From positions 2,976,001 to 3,040,000 of the forward strand of contig CP085629.1 in NCBI GenBank assembly GCA_024704175.1: DNA of 64,000 nt, written 5' to 3'. This DNA comes from Paenibacillus sp. P25. GTDB taxonomy: Bacteria > Bacillota > Bacilli > Paenibacillales > NBRC-103111. The translations under genes and the position numbers were made by a program. Shown here one piece after another: positions 33,081 through 44,262 of this stretch (the stretch's first letter is position 1; every line of letters begins with the position of its first letter). Below the pieces are notes generated by a model. That model made no database searches. It saw nothing but the letters and a program-made list of their open reading frames with translations, and was not told the DNA's origin.

Positions 33081-34273
33081 GTGGCAAGTATAGAAAAGCG
33101 AGGTACCAATTCATATCGTCTAGTTGTCGAAGCCGGATACGGTCCGGATAATAAACGTATCAAGCGTTATAAAACAATAAAAATCGAAGAAAAGATGACC
33201 CCTAAGAAGCAAAAAGAATTTCTTGAGGCTGAACTTATAAAGTTTAAAATCGAGGTAGAGTCAGGCGAATACATCTCCCCTGAGAAAATGAAATTCGAGG
33301 CTTTTATAGATGAATGGCAGAAAAAATACGCCATTAAAGAATATGCGCCAAAAAGTCTAGAACTCAACGACTACCTTCTCGGCTACATAACCCCTTATTT
33401 GGGTCATATGAAAATTAGCGAGATAAAGCCAATGCATATATTAAGTTTTTTCGAAACAATCCAAGAGAAGAGAGATAAGCCTTTCTCCAGAAACACCTTG
33501 ACATCAATGCATCGATTGCTAAGAGTTATTTTTAATACTGCAGTAGCTTGGCAATTAATTCCCAAATCGCCGATATCAGGTTTGAAGTACCCGAAAAAAA
33601 CGAAAACAAAGACCCCATACTATGACCATGAAGAATCTCTACAGCTCCTCCAAGTCGTCCAGGAAGCTCCGTTAATTTGGAGGACAATGATTACCCTTGC
33701 TTTGACTACAGGCTTACGTAGAGGCGAATTATGCGGATTAGAATGGAAGCATGTAAACCTAGAGAAGAAAACAATTGAAGTCGAACAGCAACTCGTATAT
33801 ACAAGAGCCACACAGAAGGCTCTTACCGATCCGAAGAGTGAGGAAGGAAACAGAAAAGTCGCAATCCCGCAATTGGTTGTGGATCTTTTAAAAGAAGTCC
33901 GCAATTACAGTAAAAAGAACGATGGAAACTTGGCGACAAGTGGAAATCAAAGGATAGGGATTTCGTATTCGTTACTAGAACTGGTGCGTCATTCCTGCCG
34001 GAGTATGTCTCCAATAAATGGGCTTCGTTTCTCAAAAAGAATGGATTACGCCATATAAATTTTCATGCTCTACGCCATACATCTGCATCTTTACTTATCG
34101 ATAAAGGTGTAAACGCTAAGGTTATATCCGAACGCCTTGGCCACTCGGATATTAAGATAACTTTGAATGTCTACGGCCATGTCTTCAAAAAGGCGGATGA
34201 AGCCGCGGCAAATACTTTCGATGAGCCGCTTGAACAAACAAATGTCCCCAATTCGTCCCCAAACATCGTATAG
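33081..34273 (+). CDS. int: Tyrosine recombinase (prophage integrase; frameshift at 33912)
   Basis: The start at GTG 33081 follows AAGGAGGAATAAGGCA. The N-terminal AP2-like arm-binding domain and SAM-like domain (FEAFIDEWQKKYAIKEYAPK) precede the catalytic domain: TTGLRRGELCGLEWKHVNLE (Arg I), then, after adding one A to the run at 33912-33916, NFHALRHTSASLLIDKGVNA (HxxR) and LGHSDIKITLNVYGHV (H and catalytic Tyr). About 397 residues. Its position at the edge of the phage genes fixes the right prophage boundary; the attachment core should lie just downstream but the other end is outside the window. Confidence 0.85.
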
Positions 34274-34388
34274 CCCCTGTCAAACCCTTTATTTATAAGG
34301 ATTATACCCATATAATATCTATAATATCGATAGGTAAATATTATAAGGTTGCACCTTCGTACGATCATTCACAAAAGGAGCCTTTTAT

Positions 34389-35296
34389 ATGGAACTTCGC
34401 CAGCTTCAATACGCCCTGCAAATCGCCGTGGACAAAAACTTCTCCCGCGCCGCCGAAAAGCTTCACATCGCGCAGCCGTCCCTCAGCCAGCGACTGTCCA
34501 AGCTGGAAAAGGAAATCGGCGTCCTGCTCTTTCAGCGGACGACCAACTCCGTGGAGGTGACCTATGCCGGCTCGCTGTTCGTGGAAAAGGCGCAAAAAAT
34601 TCTCGACATGGTCGAGCAGCTGAAGCAGGAAATGGAAGACATTTCCCAAATGCGCAAAGGCAAGCTCGTCGTCGGCGACCTGCCGATCACGGGAGCCCAC
34701 GTCCTGCCTCTCGTGCTGCCCGTCTTTCAGGAGCGCTATCCCGAAATCGACGTGCATCTCGTCGAGGATACGACGGCGAATCTCGAACAGCTGACGGCCA
34801 GCGGCCAAGCCGATATCAGCCTGCTCTCCCTGCCGCTCGGCGACGACGCGCTGACCTATGAGCCGGTGATCGAGGAGGAGATCGTGCTGGCCGTTCCGCC
34901 GCAGCATCCGCTAAGCCGCCGGCCGAATACGAAGCCTGTGGACCTTGCCGCGCTGTCCGGCGAGTCCTTCATCGCCCTGAAGAAAGGCCAGGGCTTCCGG
35001 AAAATCACCATCGACCTGTGCGAGCAGGCCGGATTCATACCGAACATCGTCTTTGAGAGCAGCAATATCGAGACGGTCCAGTCCCTCGTCGCCGCCGGAA
35101 TGGGCATTGCCTTCGTGCCGGACATGGTGTCCCGCGGGCGCTGGAGCGAGCTTGCCCCTCCTATCTGCCCCTGGCAGGCCGCCCCACCCGAACGCTGGTC
35201 GTCGCCTACCGGAAAGGGCGATACTTATCGAAGGCGGTGGATGCGTTCATGTCCACCTTCCGCGAAGTGATGCAGAAAGACCGGTCTCCCCTCTGA
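34389..35296 (+). CDS. LysR-family transcriptional regulator (frameshift at 35155)
   Basis: ATG 34389 follows AAAAGGAGCCTTTTAT. The N-terminal winged HTH is MELRQLQYALQIAVDKNFSR with KLHIAQPSLSQRLSKLEKEI. The effector-binding domain follows from about residue 90 (GKLVVGDLPITGAHVLPLVL). With five C's at 35155 the end becomes APSYLPLAGRPTRTLVVAYR and SKAVDAFMSTFREVMQ, stop at 35294-35296, about 302 residues. It is a CysL/CbbR-like regulator; its target is unknown. AT-rich palindromic sequence upstream (34310-34350) could be its operator. Confidence 0.8.
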
Positions 35297-35315
35297 AGGA
35301 GCCGGTCTTCTTCCT

Positions 35316-36112
35316 TTAGTACAGCGCCGGTCTGCGGTCTTCGAAGACCGGAATTTTGCCGCGCACCTCTTCGACCAAATCGAGGTCGATTGCGGCCCTG
35401 ATCACCTGCTCGGATTCGCCGCCTTCGGCTATGATTTCCCCCACGGGTCGATCACCATCGAATGGCCGAAAAATTCCGTCGTCCCGCTGATCCCGACCCG
35501 GTTGCAGGCCACGACGTACATCTGGTTCTCGATCGCCCGGGCCGTAAGCGGCGTTCGCCAGTGGTGAAGCCGCGGCTTCGGCCATTCGGCCGGAACGAAC
35601 AGCACCCGGGCCCCGCCCAAGGCAAGCCTACGTGCCAGCTCCGGGAAGCGGATATCATAGCAGATCATCATGCCGGCTGGGGTTCCGTCGAGCTCAAGGC
35701 TTCCCACTCGGTCCCCGCTTTGCAGAAACTTCTCTTCATCCATAAGCCGGAACAGATGAATTTTGGAGTAATCCTGAATCTTGCGGCCTTCCCGGTCAAA
35801 GGCGTAAATCGTATTAAAGACGCCGCCTTCCCGTTTATCCGCCACCGATCCGCCGATAATGTTCACGCCGTACTTGCGGCTGCAGCCGGCAAGCGGCGCC
35901 TCCGTCCTCTCGCCGTTCCGGTCGGCCAGCTCGTGAATCCGCTCCAGCGCGTACCCTGTGTTCCACATTTCCGGAATGATGATGACGTCGGGCCGTTCTT
36001 CATGCTCCGTCGCCTCCTGCAGCAGCTGCTCCAGACGCGCAAAATTCCGCTCCGGCTCGCCGATGGCGATATCCATCTGCAGCAGCGCGAGCTTCCATTG
36101 TTTCCGGGTCAT
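35316..36112 (-). CDS. mtnU: Carbon-nitrogen hydrolase, MtnU-like omega-amidase (frameshift at 35438)
   Basis: The nitrilase-fold protein closely resembles B. subtilis MtnU (YkrU) as I recall it. The Glu-Lys-Cys triad is visible: IIIPEMWNTGYAL, DYSKIHLFRLMDEE and MICYDIRFPELARRL. Also ENQMYVVACNRVG and the end IPVFEDRRPALY. The frame breaks after VIDPWG; with six G's at 35438-35442 it continues EIIAEGGESEQVIRAAIDLD. About 265 residues. It would hydrolyse the omega-amide of the ketoacid produced when MtnE uses glutamine as amino donor. Confidence 0.75.
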
Positions 36113-36205
36113 TCCTTTAATCCCCTTTCGATTCCTGCCTGTCTCTTGCTAACGGCACCGTTGGATTTTCTCTAATCATAGTGCAAGCGGGGGCAACTTT
36201 CAACG

Positions 36206-36990
36206 TTATTTCTTATGAACGAACCAAATCGTCCAGCGGTCCCTCTCGACAACGGGATCCTCCGGCCCGAACCCCGCCTCCTGCCGAATATACGCCGCCA
36301 GCCGCAAGAGCTCTTCGTCCGTCAGCTCGTGCAGGATCGACCTTCCCGTCCGCGTCAGCAGTTCTTTCTCATATTCATCGAAACGGGCGTAACGCTTCCT
36401 TCTTTCCCAGAGCGTGAGTTCCTCCGCTTCCGCAAATCCCGCTTCTCTCAGCGCCTGCTTCACGGTTTCCGCCGAATGCCTTCTCCCGGTCTCCAGCGGA
36501 ATGAGCCGCGGATAGCTCTCAAACCAATAGCCGCGCAGGTGTTTCGGGCTTCCCTCGAGCAGGCAGTCCTCCGGCGTGCGGTCTTGTACGACCAGCATGC
36601 CGCCCGGCTTCAGCACGCGCCCGGCTTCCCGGAACGCATCCGCGAGCGCGGCCCCCGGCAGGTGGTGAATCAGCGCGCGCTCCAGGACGGTGTCCGCCCA
36701 GCCGTCCGGCAGTCCGGTAGAGGCCGCCTCCCCTGCTGAAAGCGGATCTGCGGATACGCCCTGCAGTTGTCCGCGGCCCCGCTGAGCATCGCCTCGGAAA
36801 AATCGACACCGCATACCTCCGTGGCCCCCAGCTCGGCCAGCGCTATCGAATAGATGCCGCCGCCGCATCCGATATCCGCCGCACGGCCCGGCTTCGGCGA
36901 CTTGCTGCGCATCCGCTTGATCCACTCTTCATCGGCCTGCCGGCCGGTGTAAGTATAACGGTTCTTCTCGTCGTGGAATTCGATCGGCAT
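36206..36990 (-). CDS. Class I SAM-dependent methyltransferase (frameshift at 36730)
   Basis: ATG 36990 follows TTGGAGGTGATCACC. Motif I is RAADIGCGGGIYSIALAELG (residues about 35-55), then GVDFSEAMLSGAADNC. With five C's on the plus strand at 36730 the protein continues QGEAASTGLPDGWADTVLER, ALIHHLPGAALADAFREAGR and VLKPGGMLVVQDRTPED. It ends DRWTIWFVHKK. About 260 residues. The substrate is unknown. Confidence 0.75.
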
Positions 36991-37017
36991 GGTGATCACC
37001 TCCAACAATTGTTTTGT

Positions 37018-37386
37018 CTAATGAAATTTATTTTTATATAATGAAATATATTTTAAGTTCAATATAGCACGATTGGCGAAATTGGCAAGTTCTTCATTCA
37101 GCCAACCGGGGTTAGGGCATACTAAGAACGTACCTTTGTTTCTCAAGTGCGGCGGGGTTCGGCGGAAACCGTTACTTGGGATACGGGACAGGAATCGACA
37201 GCACTTCATATGGATAAGCTTGATTCGCAACGGTGTACGTCTTTGTCAAAGCTTCGCCTGCCTCCTTATGCCTCCTCGAACAACCGGCAGTGTACACGTC
37301 TGTCAATTCGTGATAAATTAATCCTAGTAATCTAATCTGCTTTGACTAGAAGCGATATCACCTTAACCTATTGGAGTGAACCATAC
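37018..37386. other. Noncoding gap between divergent methyltransferase and mtnE
   Basis: About 370 bases with no convincing gene. The left part is AT-rich and would hold the leftward promoter of the methyltransferase gene; the right part must hold the mtnE promoter. I looked for a SAM (S-box) riboswitch because mtn genes are often under S-box control, and did not see its conserved core. Confidence 0.5.
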
Positions 37387-38589
37387 ATGAACAATCCTTT
37401 GCAAACCGCCGCCTCTTCCTTCCGGGTCGCGCCGCCGACCGGATGACGGGGCTTCCGACCCAATTTTTCGCCAAGCTGGTGGCCAAGGCAAACAAGCAAA
37501 TCGCCGCAGGCCATGACGTTATCAATCTCGGTCAAGGCAATCCGGACCGGCCGACGCCGCCGCATATCGTTAAGTCGCTGCAGGAGGCCGCGGAAAATCC
37601 GCTGTACCACAAGTACCCGCCGTTTAACGGCTTTTTGTTCCTGAAGGAAGCGGTGGCTAAGCGGTATAAGGAAGACTACGGCGTGGACCTCGATCCGGAG
37701 AAGGAAGTCGCCATCCTGTTCGGGGGCAAGACCGGACTCGTCGAAATCGCCCAGTGCCTTCTGAACCCCGGCGACGTCTGCCTCGTTCCGGACCCGGGCT
37801 ACCCGGACTACTGGTCCGGCGTCGCGCTGTCCGGCGCCCGGATGGCGTTCATGCCCCTGCGCGAATCGAACGCGTTTCTCCCGGATTACAGCGCACTGTC
37901 CCAGGACGACGTGAACCGCGCCAAGCTGATGTTCATCAACTATCCGAACAATCCGACCGGGGCGTCGGCTCCGGCCTCCTTTTTATGAAGAGACGATCCG
38001 CTTCGCCGCCAAGCACAACATCGTCGTCGCAAGCGACTTCGCCTACGGGGCGATCGGCTTTGACGGGCATCAGCCGGTCAGCTTCCTCCAGCTTCCCGGA
38101 GCCAAAGAGGTTGGCGTCGAGTTCTACACGCTGTCCAAAACCTACAATATGGCCGGCTGGCGCGTCGGCTTCGCGCTCGGCAACCCGGAAATCGTCCGCC
38201 TGATCAATCTGATTCAGGATCATTACTACTGCAGCCTGTTCGGAGGCATCCAGGAAGCCGCCGCGACCGCCCTGACCGGTCCGCAGGACTGTGTCAAGGA
38301 GCTGGTCGGCGTCTACCAAAGCCGCCGGGATGCGCTCTACAGCGCGCTCGACCGGATCGGCTGGCAGGCGGGCCGCTCGCAAGGCTCTTTCTTCACCTGG
38401 CTGCCCGTGCCGAAAGGGCATACGTCGGAATCGCTGGCTGGTCTCCTGCTGGAAGAGGCCAAGATCGTGGTCGCCCCCGGCATCGGCTTCGGCGAGCACG
38501 GCGAAGGGTATGTCCGGCTCGGCCTGCTGACAACGGAAGCCCGCCTTCAGGAGGCGGTGGAGCGGGTCGCCAAGCTGCAGCTATTTTAA
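37387..38589 (+). CDS. mtnE: MtnE-like aminotransferase (frameshifts near 37424 and at 37980)
   Basis: ATG 37387 follows TTGGAGTGAACCATAC. Two indels break it: near 37424-37426, and an extra T in the five-T run at 37980-37984 (restoring ASAPASFYEETIRFAAKHNI). Family features: DVINLGQGNPDRPTPPHIVK, KYPPFNGFLFLKEAVAKRY, LFGGKTGLVEIAQCLLNPGD, NYPNNPTGA, DFAYGAIGF and YTLSKTYNMAGWRVGF with the PLP lysine. About 400 residues. It closely resembles B. subtilis MtnE (YkrV), which transaminates 4-methylthio-2-oxobutanoate to methionine. Confidence 0.8.
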
Positions 38590-38629
38590 GCCCGGAGCAT
38601 GGCAGGAGCGGTCCTAAGCCTTCAGCGGC

Positions 38630-38658
38630 TTTACAAAAAAGAGCCTGCGTGCTATCCT
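38630..38658 (+). promoter_or_regulatory. Sigma-A promoter of the proBA leader
   Basis: TTTACA (38630-38635), 17 bases, TATCCT (38653-38658). It lies just ahead of the T-box leader and would start transcription at about 38665. Confidence 0.55.
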
Positions 38659-38664
38659 TTAAGG

Positions 38665-38905
38665 AAAGCAAACGTGATGATGGGAACAGTAGGAAGTCGC
38701 CAGCGCGATCAGAGAGTAAATTCCACCGGCTGAGAGAATTTACCGCGAGGCCTTGCCGAACCCGCCCCGGAACGGCCAACGAGGAGTTGGACGGCCCCCT
38801 GCCGTTAACCAGGGACGCAAGACGGATGAGATCATCATCAATTAAGGTGGTACCGCGGAAGTTAGAAGGCTTTCGTCCTTAGAGGACGGGGCCTTTTTAT
38901 GTTTT
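38665..38905 (+). ncRNA. T-box leader upstream of proB (tRNA-Pro sensing expected)
   Basis: The conserved antiterminator T-box AAGGTGGTACCGCGG is at 38844-38858. The Stem I region has GGGAACAGTAGGAAG. A terminator follows: AAGGCTTTCGTCC paired with GGACGGGGCCTTTTT (about 38866-38898). B. subtilis proBA is controlled by a proline T-box, and the next genes are proB and proA. I did not fix the specifier loop with certainty; CCG or CCC codons near 38755-38770 are candidates. Confidence 0.9.
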
Positions 38906-38950
38906 CCCGGCTCCACCCGGACGATTTCGGGAAGAAAGAAGTGAACCGGC

Positions 38951-40073
38951 ATGCAGCAAACCGTAGTAGTCAAAATCGGCAGCAGTTCCCTGACCTCCGA
39001 TGAGGGAGGCCTGAACCGCGATAAAATCGGCTTCTTCGCCGCCGAACTGGCAAAGCTCAGGCGCGGGGAATCCCCGTTCTGCTCGTCACGTCGGGAGCGG
39101 TAGCCGCCGGATTCCGCGCCATGGGCTTCGAAGCCCGTCCCAAGCAGCTTCACGAGAAGCAGGCGTCCGCTTCGGTCGGTCAGGCGGCTGCTGATGCAGG
39201 CTTACCACGAGGCGCTCGCCGGGCACGGCATCGGCGTCGGACAAATCCTGCTGACGCGGTCGGATTTCTCCAACCGCAAGCGCATCACCAATGCGCAGAT
39301 GACGATCGAGGAGCTGCTGCGCCGCGGCATGCTCGCCGATCATCAACGAGAACGATACGGTCGCCGTGGATGAACTGAAGTTCGGCGACAACGACACCTT
39401 ATCCGCTCTCGTCGCCAATCTGCTCAGAGCCCGCAGGCTCGTTATCATTACCGACACGGACGGCCTCTATACGGAGGATCCGCGCAAGAATGCGGCGGCT
39501 CGCAGAATCGATCGGGTGTTTGAAATCGACGAGGAAATGTACCGGATTGCCGGGGGCTCCGGCTCCATGGTCGGCACCGGCGGCATGCGCTCGAAGATCG
39601 AAGCCGCACGCATCGCCATGCGGGGCGGCGTGCCGGTCTTCGTCGGCCGCGTCACCGAGCCCGGCGATCTGCCGCTCGCGGTGGACGGCGCCGGCAAGGG
39701 CACTTACTTTGAGACCAGCGAGCACAATTTGCCGATGAAGAAGCAGTGGCTCGGCTTTCATTCCCAGCCGCAGGGCCGGGTAGTGGTCGACGGCGGCGCG
39801 GAGCAGGCGCTGATCAGCGGCGGCCGGAGCCTGCTGCCCGCCGGCGTCAAGGAAGTCCAGGGCGAATTTCATCATGGCGATGTCATCGAGGTGGTCAATC
39901 TTTCCCTGCAGACGGTCGGACGCGGGGTCACGAACTACGATTCCTGGCGGCTGCAGGCGGTGGCCGGACTAAGCACCGAGGAAGTACAGAAGCGGATTGA
40001 AGTCGCCCGGATCGAAGTCATACACCGGGATGAATGGATTACGCTGACGTCACCCGTCAAAAATGACCGGTAG
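38951..40073 (+). CDS. proB: Glutamate 5-kinase (three frameshifts)
   Basis: ATG 38951 starts [20 protein letters not shown]. Three indels break it: the four-G run at 39065-39068 (five G's give [16 protein letters not shown]), an extra base near 39182-39187 (restoring [14 protein letters not shown]), and an extra base near 39333-39336 (restoring [20 protein letters not shown]). The kinase core ends [12 protein letters not shown] ... [20 protein letters not shown], and a C-terminal PUA domain follows ([20 protein letters not shown]). It phosphorylates glutamate, the first step of proline synthesis. The intact domains argue for sequencing errors. Confidence 0.9.
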
Positions 40074-40128
40074 CGCTGAGAAAGCCTCAATTTAAAAGGA
40101 AACCCGTTATTCCAAAGGAGGAACAAAC

Positions 40129-41403
40129 ATGATCACAGGGGATACCGCTCTTTCCGTCAGTGAAGTAGTGCAAAAAGCAACGCTCGCGAGGCAGTCGGCT
40201 CCGCGGCTCGGCCTGCTCACGACCGAGCAGAAGAATACGGCGGCGCTGCGCATGGCGGACGCGCTCGTGGCCGAAGCCGAATCCATCGTGAAGGCCAATG
40301 CCGAGGATTTGCAGCGCGGCCGCGAGAACGGCATCAGCACCTCGCTGCTCGACCGCCTGGCGCTGAATCTGCCCCGCATCGAGGCGATGGCCGAAGGGCT
40401 GCGCCAGGTGGCGGAGTCGCCGGACCCGGTCGGCGATACGCTCGAGACCTTCGAGCGTCCGAACGGCCTGCACATCCGGAAAGTCCGCGTGCCGCTCGGC
40501 GTGATCGGCATCATTTACGAAGCGCGCCCGAATGTAACGGTAGACGCCGCCGGCCTTTGCCTCAAAACCGGCAACGCGGTCGTGCTGCGGGGTGGCTCCT
40601 CCGCCCTCTCCTCCAATCAGCGGATCGTGGAAGTGCTGCATGAAGCTCTCGCCTCGACGGACCTTCCTCCGGAAGCGCTGCAGCTGGTACTCGATCCCAG
40701 CCGTTCCTCCGTCGACGAAATGCTGAAGCTGAACGGCCTGCTGGATGTCCTCATCCCGAGAGGCGGCGCATCGCTCATTCAGAACGTGGTGAAAAACGCC
40801 ACCGTGCCCGTCATCGAAACCGGCGCCGGCATCTGCCATACGTTCATCGACGAGAGCGCACAGCCCGAGATGGCGCTGCAAATTGCGATCAACGCCAAAG
40901 TCCAGCGCCCTTCGGTCTGCAACTCGATGGAAACGATGCTCGTTCACCGGGATTTCGCCCGGATGCATCTGGCCATGTTCGCCGCCCAGTTTACGCAGCG
41001 GCGCGTGGAGCTTCGCGGGGACGCGGAGGCCTGCATGCTGGCGGACGGCATCAAACCGGCTTCCGCTGAGGACTGGGATACGGAATATAACGATTATATA
41101 TTGAATATCAAGGTAGTTGACGGCCTGGATGAGGCGCTGGAGCATATCCGGAAGCACGGAACCATGCATTCCGAATGTATCGTGACCGAGAATGCAGCGA
41201 ACGCCGCCCGTTTTCTGCAGGAGGTGGATGCCGCGGCTGTATATCACAATGCGTCTACCCGCTTTACCGACGGCTTCGAATTCGGCTTCGGCGCGGAAAT
41301 CGGCATCAGCACCCAGAAGCTGCACGCCCGCGGTCCGATGGGGCCGCCGGCGCTCACCTCAAGCAAATATATCGTGACCGGCGGCGGACAAATCCGCGGA
41401 TAA
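40129..41403 (+). CDS. proA: Glutamate-5-semialdehyde dehydrogenase
   Basis: ATG 40129 follows AAAGGAGGAACAAAC. The 424-residue protein is complete: IRKVRVPLGVIGIIYEARPN, NAVVLRGGSSALSSNQRIVE, LDVLIPRGGASLIQNVVKNA, and the catalytic-Cys segment, which lies somewhat further along (KVQRPSVCNSMETMLVH). It ends SSKYIVTGGGQIRG. It reduces gamma-glutamyl phosphate with NADPH. It is 55 bp after proB and clearly in the same T-box-controlled operon. No frameshift. Confidence 0.95.
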   Translation: MITGDTALSVSEVVQKATLARQSAPRLGLLTTEQKNTAALRMADALVAEAESIVKANAEDLQRGRENGISTSLLDRLALNLPRIEAMAEGLRQVAESPDPVGDTLETFERPNGLHIRKVRVPLGVIGIIYEARPNVTVDAAGLCLKTGNAVVLRGGSSALSSNQRIVEVLHEALASTDLPPEALQLVLDPSRSSVDEMLKLNGLLDVLIPRGGASLIQNVVKNATVPVIETGAGICHTFIDESAQPEMALQIAINAKVQRPSVCNSMETMLVHRDFARMHLAMFAAQFTQRRVELRGDAEACMLADGIKPASAEDWDTEYNDYILNIKVVDGLDEALEHIRKHGTMHSECIVTENAANAARFLQEVDAAAVYHNASTRFTDGFEFGFGAEIGISTQKLHARGPMGPPALTSSKYIVTGGGQIRG

Positions 41404-41435
41404 TGGAATCGCTGCGAGCAAAGGAGCCAAATCAC

Positions 41436-42306
41436 ATGACGCAAAATTTATCGCAAGCCAAAATCACGTTCATCGGCGCGGGCTCCATGGCCGAAGCCAT
41501 TGTACGGGGTCTCGTCAGCGGCGACTTCGGCGATCCGGCTCGGATTGTCGTGCTCAACCGCAGCGACCGGGCGAAGCTGGAATCGCTGCACAGACAGTAC
41601 GGTGTAAGCTTTGAGACCGAAGCGGACCGGCGCGACGAGGCCATTCGTTCCGCAGACGTCGTCGTGCTCGCTTTCAAGCCGAAGGATGCCGTGGAAGGGC
41701 TTCTATCCTTGAAGCCGCTCCTTCGTAAGGAGCAGCTGCTCGTATCGGTGATCGCCGGCATGTCCATCGATACGATGGAAGGCATTCTCGGCACATCGGG
41801 TCAACCGATCGTCCGCACGATGCCGAATACGTCCAGCACGATCGGCCTCGGGGCTACCGGTATCAGCTTCTCTTCCGGCGTTTCTGCCGAACAGAAGGCC
41901 GCTGGCCACCCAAATGTTCGAATCGACCGGCATCGTCTCCGTTGTGAAGGAATCGCTGCTCGACATCGTAACGGGCGTTTCCGGCGGCGGACCGGCTTAT
42001 ATCTACTATATGATGGAAGCCATGATCGAAGGCGCCATCCGCGGCGGCCTGGAACCGGAGGAGGCACGCAAGCTGACGGTTCAGACGGTTCTCGGTGCGG
42101 CCAAAATGGTGGAAACGACCGGCGAAGCTCCGGCTGAGCTGCGCCGCAAAGTTACATCGCCGAACGGCACGACGGAAGCCGCCATCCATACGCTGGACAG
42201 CCTCGGCTTCCCCGAGGCGGTTACCCGCGCGGTGCTGCGCGCCGCCGAAAGAGCCGGCGAAATGGGCGCCGCCATCAGCGCATCCGCCGCCTCCCATACC
42301 AAGTAA
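41436..42306 (+). CDS. proC: Pyrroline-5-carboxylate reductase (frameshift near 41899)
   Basis: ATG 41436 follows AAAGGAGCCAAATCAC. The N-terminal Rossmann domain has ITFIGAGSMAEAIVRGLVSG and VVVLAFKPKDAVEGLLSL. Removing one base near 41897-41902 restores AEQKALATQMFESTGIV and the dimerisation domain: VTGVSGGGPAYIYYMMEAMI, LTVQTVLGAAKMVETTGEAP, RRKVTSPNGTTEAAIHTLDS. About 290 residues. It completes proline synthesis with ProB and ProA in one operon. Confidence 0.9.
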
Positions 42307-42321
42307 AAGAGGTGTCACCCC

Positions 42322-43603
42322 TTGAGTTTTGCAAATGAACAGGCTTATTGTGTCGCAACGTACCGCTTGTTTGATGAAAAAGCCGATTTCGATAAAAAAG
42401 CGCAGGGCATCGCCGTCGGACTCACCGTCGGCAACTGGACCGATATTCCGGAGGCCCGCAAAGCGGAGATGGAGAAGCATCTCGGGCGCGTCGTCAGCGT
42501 CGAGGTGCATGAGGCCGCCGCCGGGGAGCCCGCGTCTGAACGTTACGCGGATATCCGGATCGCGTATCCGGACGTGAACTTCAGCCGCGACATTCCCGCG
42601 CTGCTCGTCACCGTGTTCGGCAAGCTGTCCATGGACGGCCGGATCAAGCTGATCGACCTCTCCTTCTCCGAAGGCTTCCTGGCTGCGTTCCCCGGTCCGA
42701 AGTTCGGTATCGAAGGTGTTCGCGGCCTGCTCGGTGTACACGACCGGCCGCCGCTGATGAGCATTTTCAAATCCGTCATCGGCCATGATCTGCCGGGGCT
42801 AAAGGAACAGTTTTATTTGCAGGCGGCCGGCGGGGTCGACTTGATCAAGGATGATGAAATCCTGTTCGAGAATCCGTTGACGCCGATCGAGCGGCGCGTG
42901 GAAGCCTGCATGGAGGCCGCAGCACGTGCACAGCGCGAGACGGGGCAAAAGCTGCTCTACGCCACGAACTTAACAGGCCCGACGTTCAGCCTGCGGGACC
43001 AAGCCAAAAAGGCAATCGGCGCCGGGGCGAACGCACTGCTGTTCAACGTACTCGCCTACGGCTTCGACGCGCTGGCCGAGCTCAGCCGCGATCCGGACAT
43101 TCACGTGCCGATCATGGCGCATCCGGCGATGGCCGGGGCTTTTTTATCCGTCGCCTTATCATGGCATTGCAGCTAACGTACTGCTCGGCAAGCTGATGCG
43201 GCTCGCCGGGGCCGACCTCGTGCTCTTCCCTTCGCCTTACGGCTCGGTTGTCATGCCGCGTGAAGAGAACATGGCGATCAAGGATGTGCTGCTCACCACA
43301 GACGCGGCGGATTACCGGTACGGGATTGCTTCCGCCGCTTCCATGCCGCTGAAAACCAGCTTCCCCGTGCCGTCGGCGGGTATTCATCCGGGGCTGGTTC
43401 CGCTCATCCTGAAGGACTTCGGTTCGCAGGTCGTCGTCAATGCGGGCGGCGGCGTGCACGGCCATCCGGGCGGCGCAGCCGCAGGCGGACGGGCCTTCCG
43501 TCAGGCGATCGACGGTCGCTTGGCCGGCAAATCGCTGGATGCGTATGCCGAGTCCCATCCCGAGCTGAAAGCGGCCATCGCCGCCTGGGGGCTGAAGGGA
43601 TGA
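42322..43603 (+). CDS. mtnW: 2,3-diketo-5-methylthiopentyl-1-phosphate enolase (RuBisCO-like; frameshift at 43140)
   Basis: TTG 42322 follows AGAGGTGTCACCCC. The RuBisCO-like protein shows [60 protein letters not shown] and [13 protein letters not shown]. Removing one T from the six-T run at 43140-43145 restores [20 protein letters not shown] and [15 protein letters not shown] to the end. About 426 residues. It enolises the diketone in the methionine salvage pathway. It overlaps the mtnX start by four bases. Confidence 0.9.
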
Positions 43604-44262
43604 GCAGGAAGCGGATCATTTTTTGCGATTTTGACGGAACGATTACGGTCAACGACAACATCGTGGCGATCATGAAGCATTTTCAGCCGGAAGGCTGGGA
43701 CACGCTTGTGCAGCAGGTCATCTCCAAGGAGCTGTCGGTCCGTGAAGGCGTCGGGCGGATGTTCGCCCTGCTCCCGACGGAGCGCAAACGGGAAATCGTC
43801 GACTATGCCATCGGCAATGTGACGATCCGGAACGGCTTCCGGGAGCCGCTTGCATTTTGCCGGAAGGAAGAGATCGAATTTTACGTCACCAGCGGGGGCA
43901 TCGATTTCTTCGTTTACCCGGTGCTGTCGGAGTTTCCGATCCCCGAAGACCATATCTATTGCAACGGAAGCGATTTTAGCGGAAGCCATATCCGGATTCT
44001 GTGGCCGCACGCCTGCGACAGCGAATGCCATAACGACTGCGGTATGTGCAAAACGGCGATCATCCGCTCTTATCCGAAGGAGGACTATGAGCGCATTCTG
44101 ATCGGCGACAGCATCACCGATTTTGAAGGCGCAAAGCTCGCCGATACGGTGTTCGCCCGCTCGCATCTGGTGCAGCTGTGCGAGGATCTGAAGCTAAATT
44201 ATTATCCGTTTGAGAACTTTTTTGACGTGATCAGGCGGCTGGAGGAGTTGAAGGTCAGTTGA
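43600..44262 (+). CDS. mtnX: 2-hydroxy-3-keto-5-methylthiopentenyl-1-phosphate phosphatase
   Basis: The 220-residue HAD phosphatase begins [20 protein letters not shown] (nucleophile Asp and Asp+2). It has a cap domain, [20 protein letters not shown], the cysteine-rich [20 protein letters not shown] typical of MtnX, and the last motif [20 protein letters not shown]. It dephosphorylates the MtnW product. Start and stop overlap both neighbours, so translation is coupled. Confidence 0.9.
   Translation: MSRKRIIFCDFDGTITVNDNIVAIMKHFQPEGWDTLVQQVISKELSVREGVGRMFALLPTERKREIVDYAIGNVTIRNGFREPLAFCRKEEIEFYVTSGGIDFFVYPVLSEFPIPEDHIYCNGSDFSGSHIRILWPHACDSECHNDCGMCKTAIIRSYPKEDYERILIGDSITDFEGAKLADTVFARSHLVQLCEDLKLNYYPFENFFDVIRRLEELKVS

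Noticed and set aside
34274..34388. Prophage attachment site core
   Set aside because: The right boundary should be here, after int, but the matching copy is outside the window, so no core sequence can be defined.
37018..37386. SAM riboswitch ahead of mtnE
   Set aside because: The conserved S-box core and the usual terminator were not found in this gap.
40087..41325. 412-codon minus-strand frame opposite proA
   Set aside because: proA is complete and well supported on the plus strand. The opposite product is Arg/His/Gly-rich without motifs.
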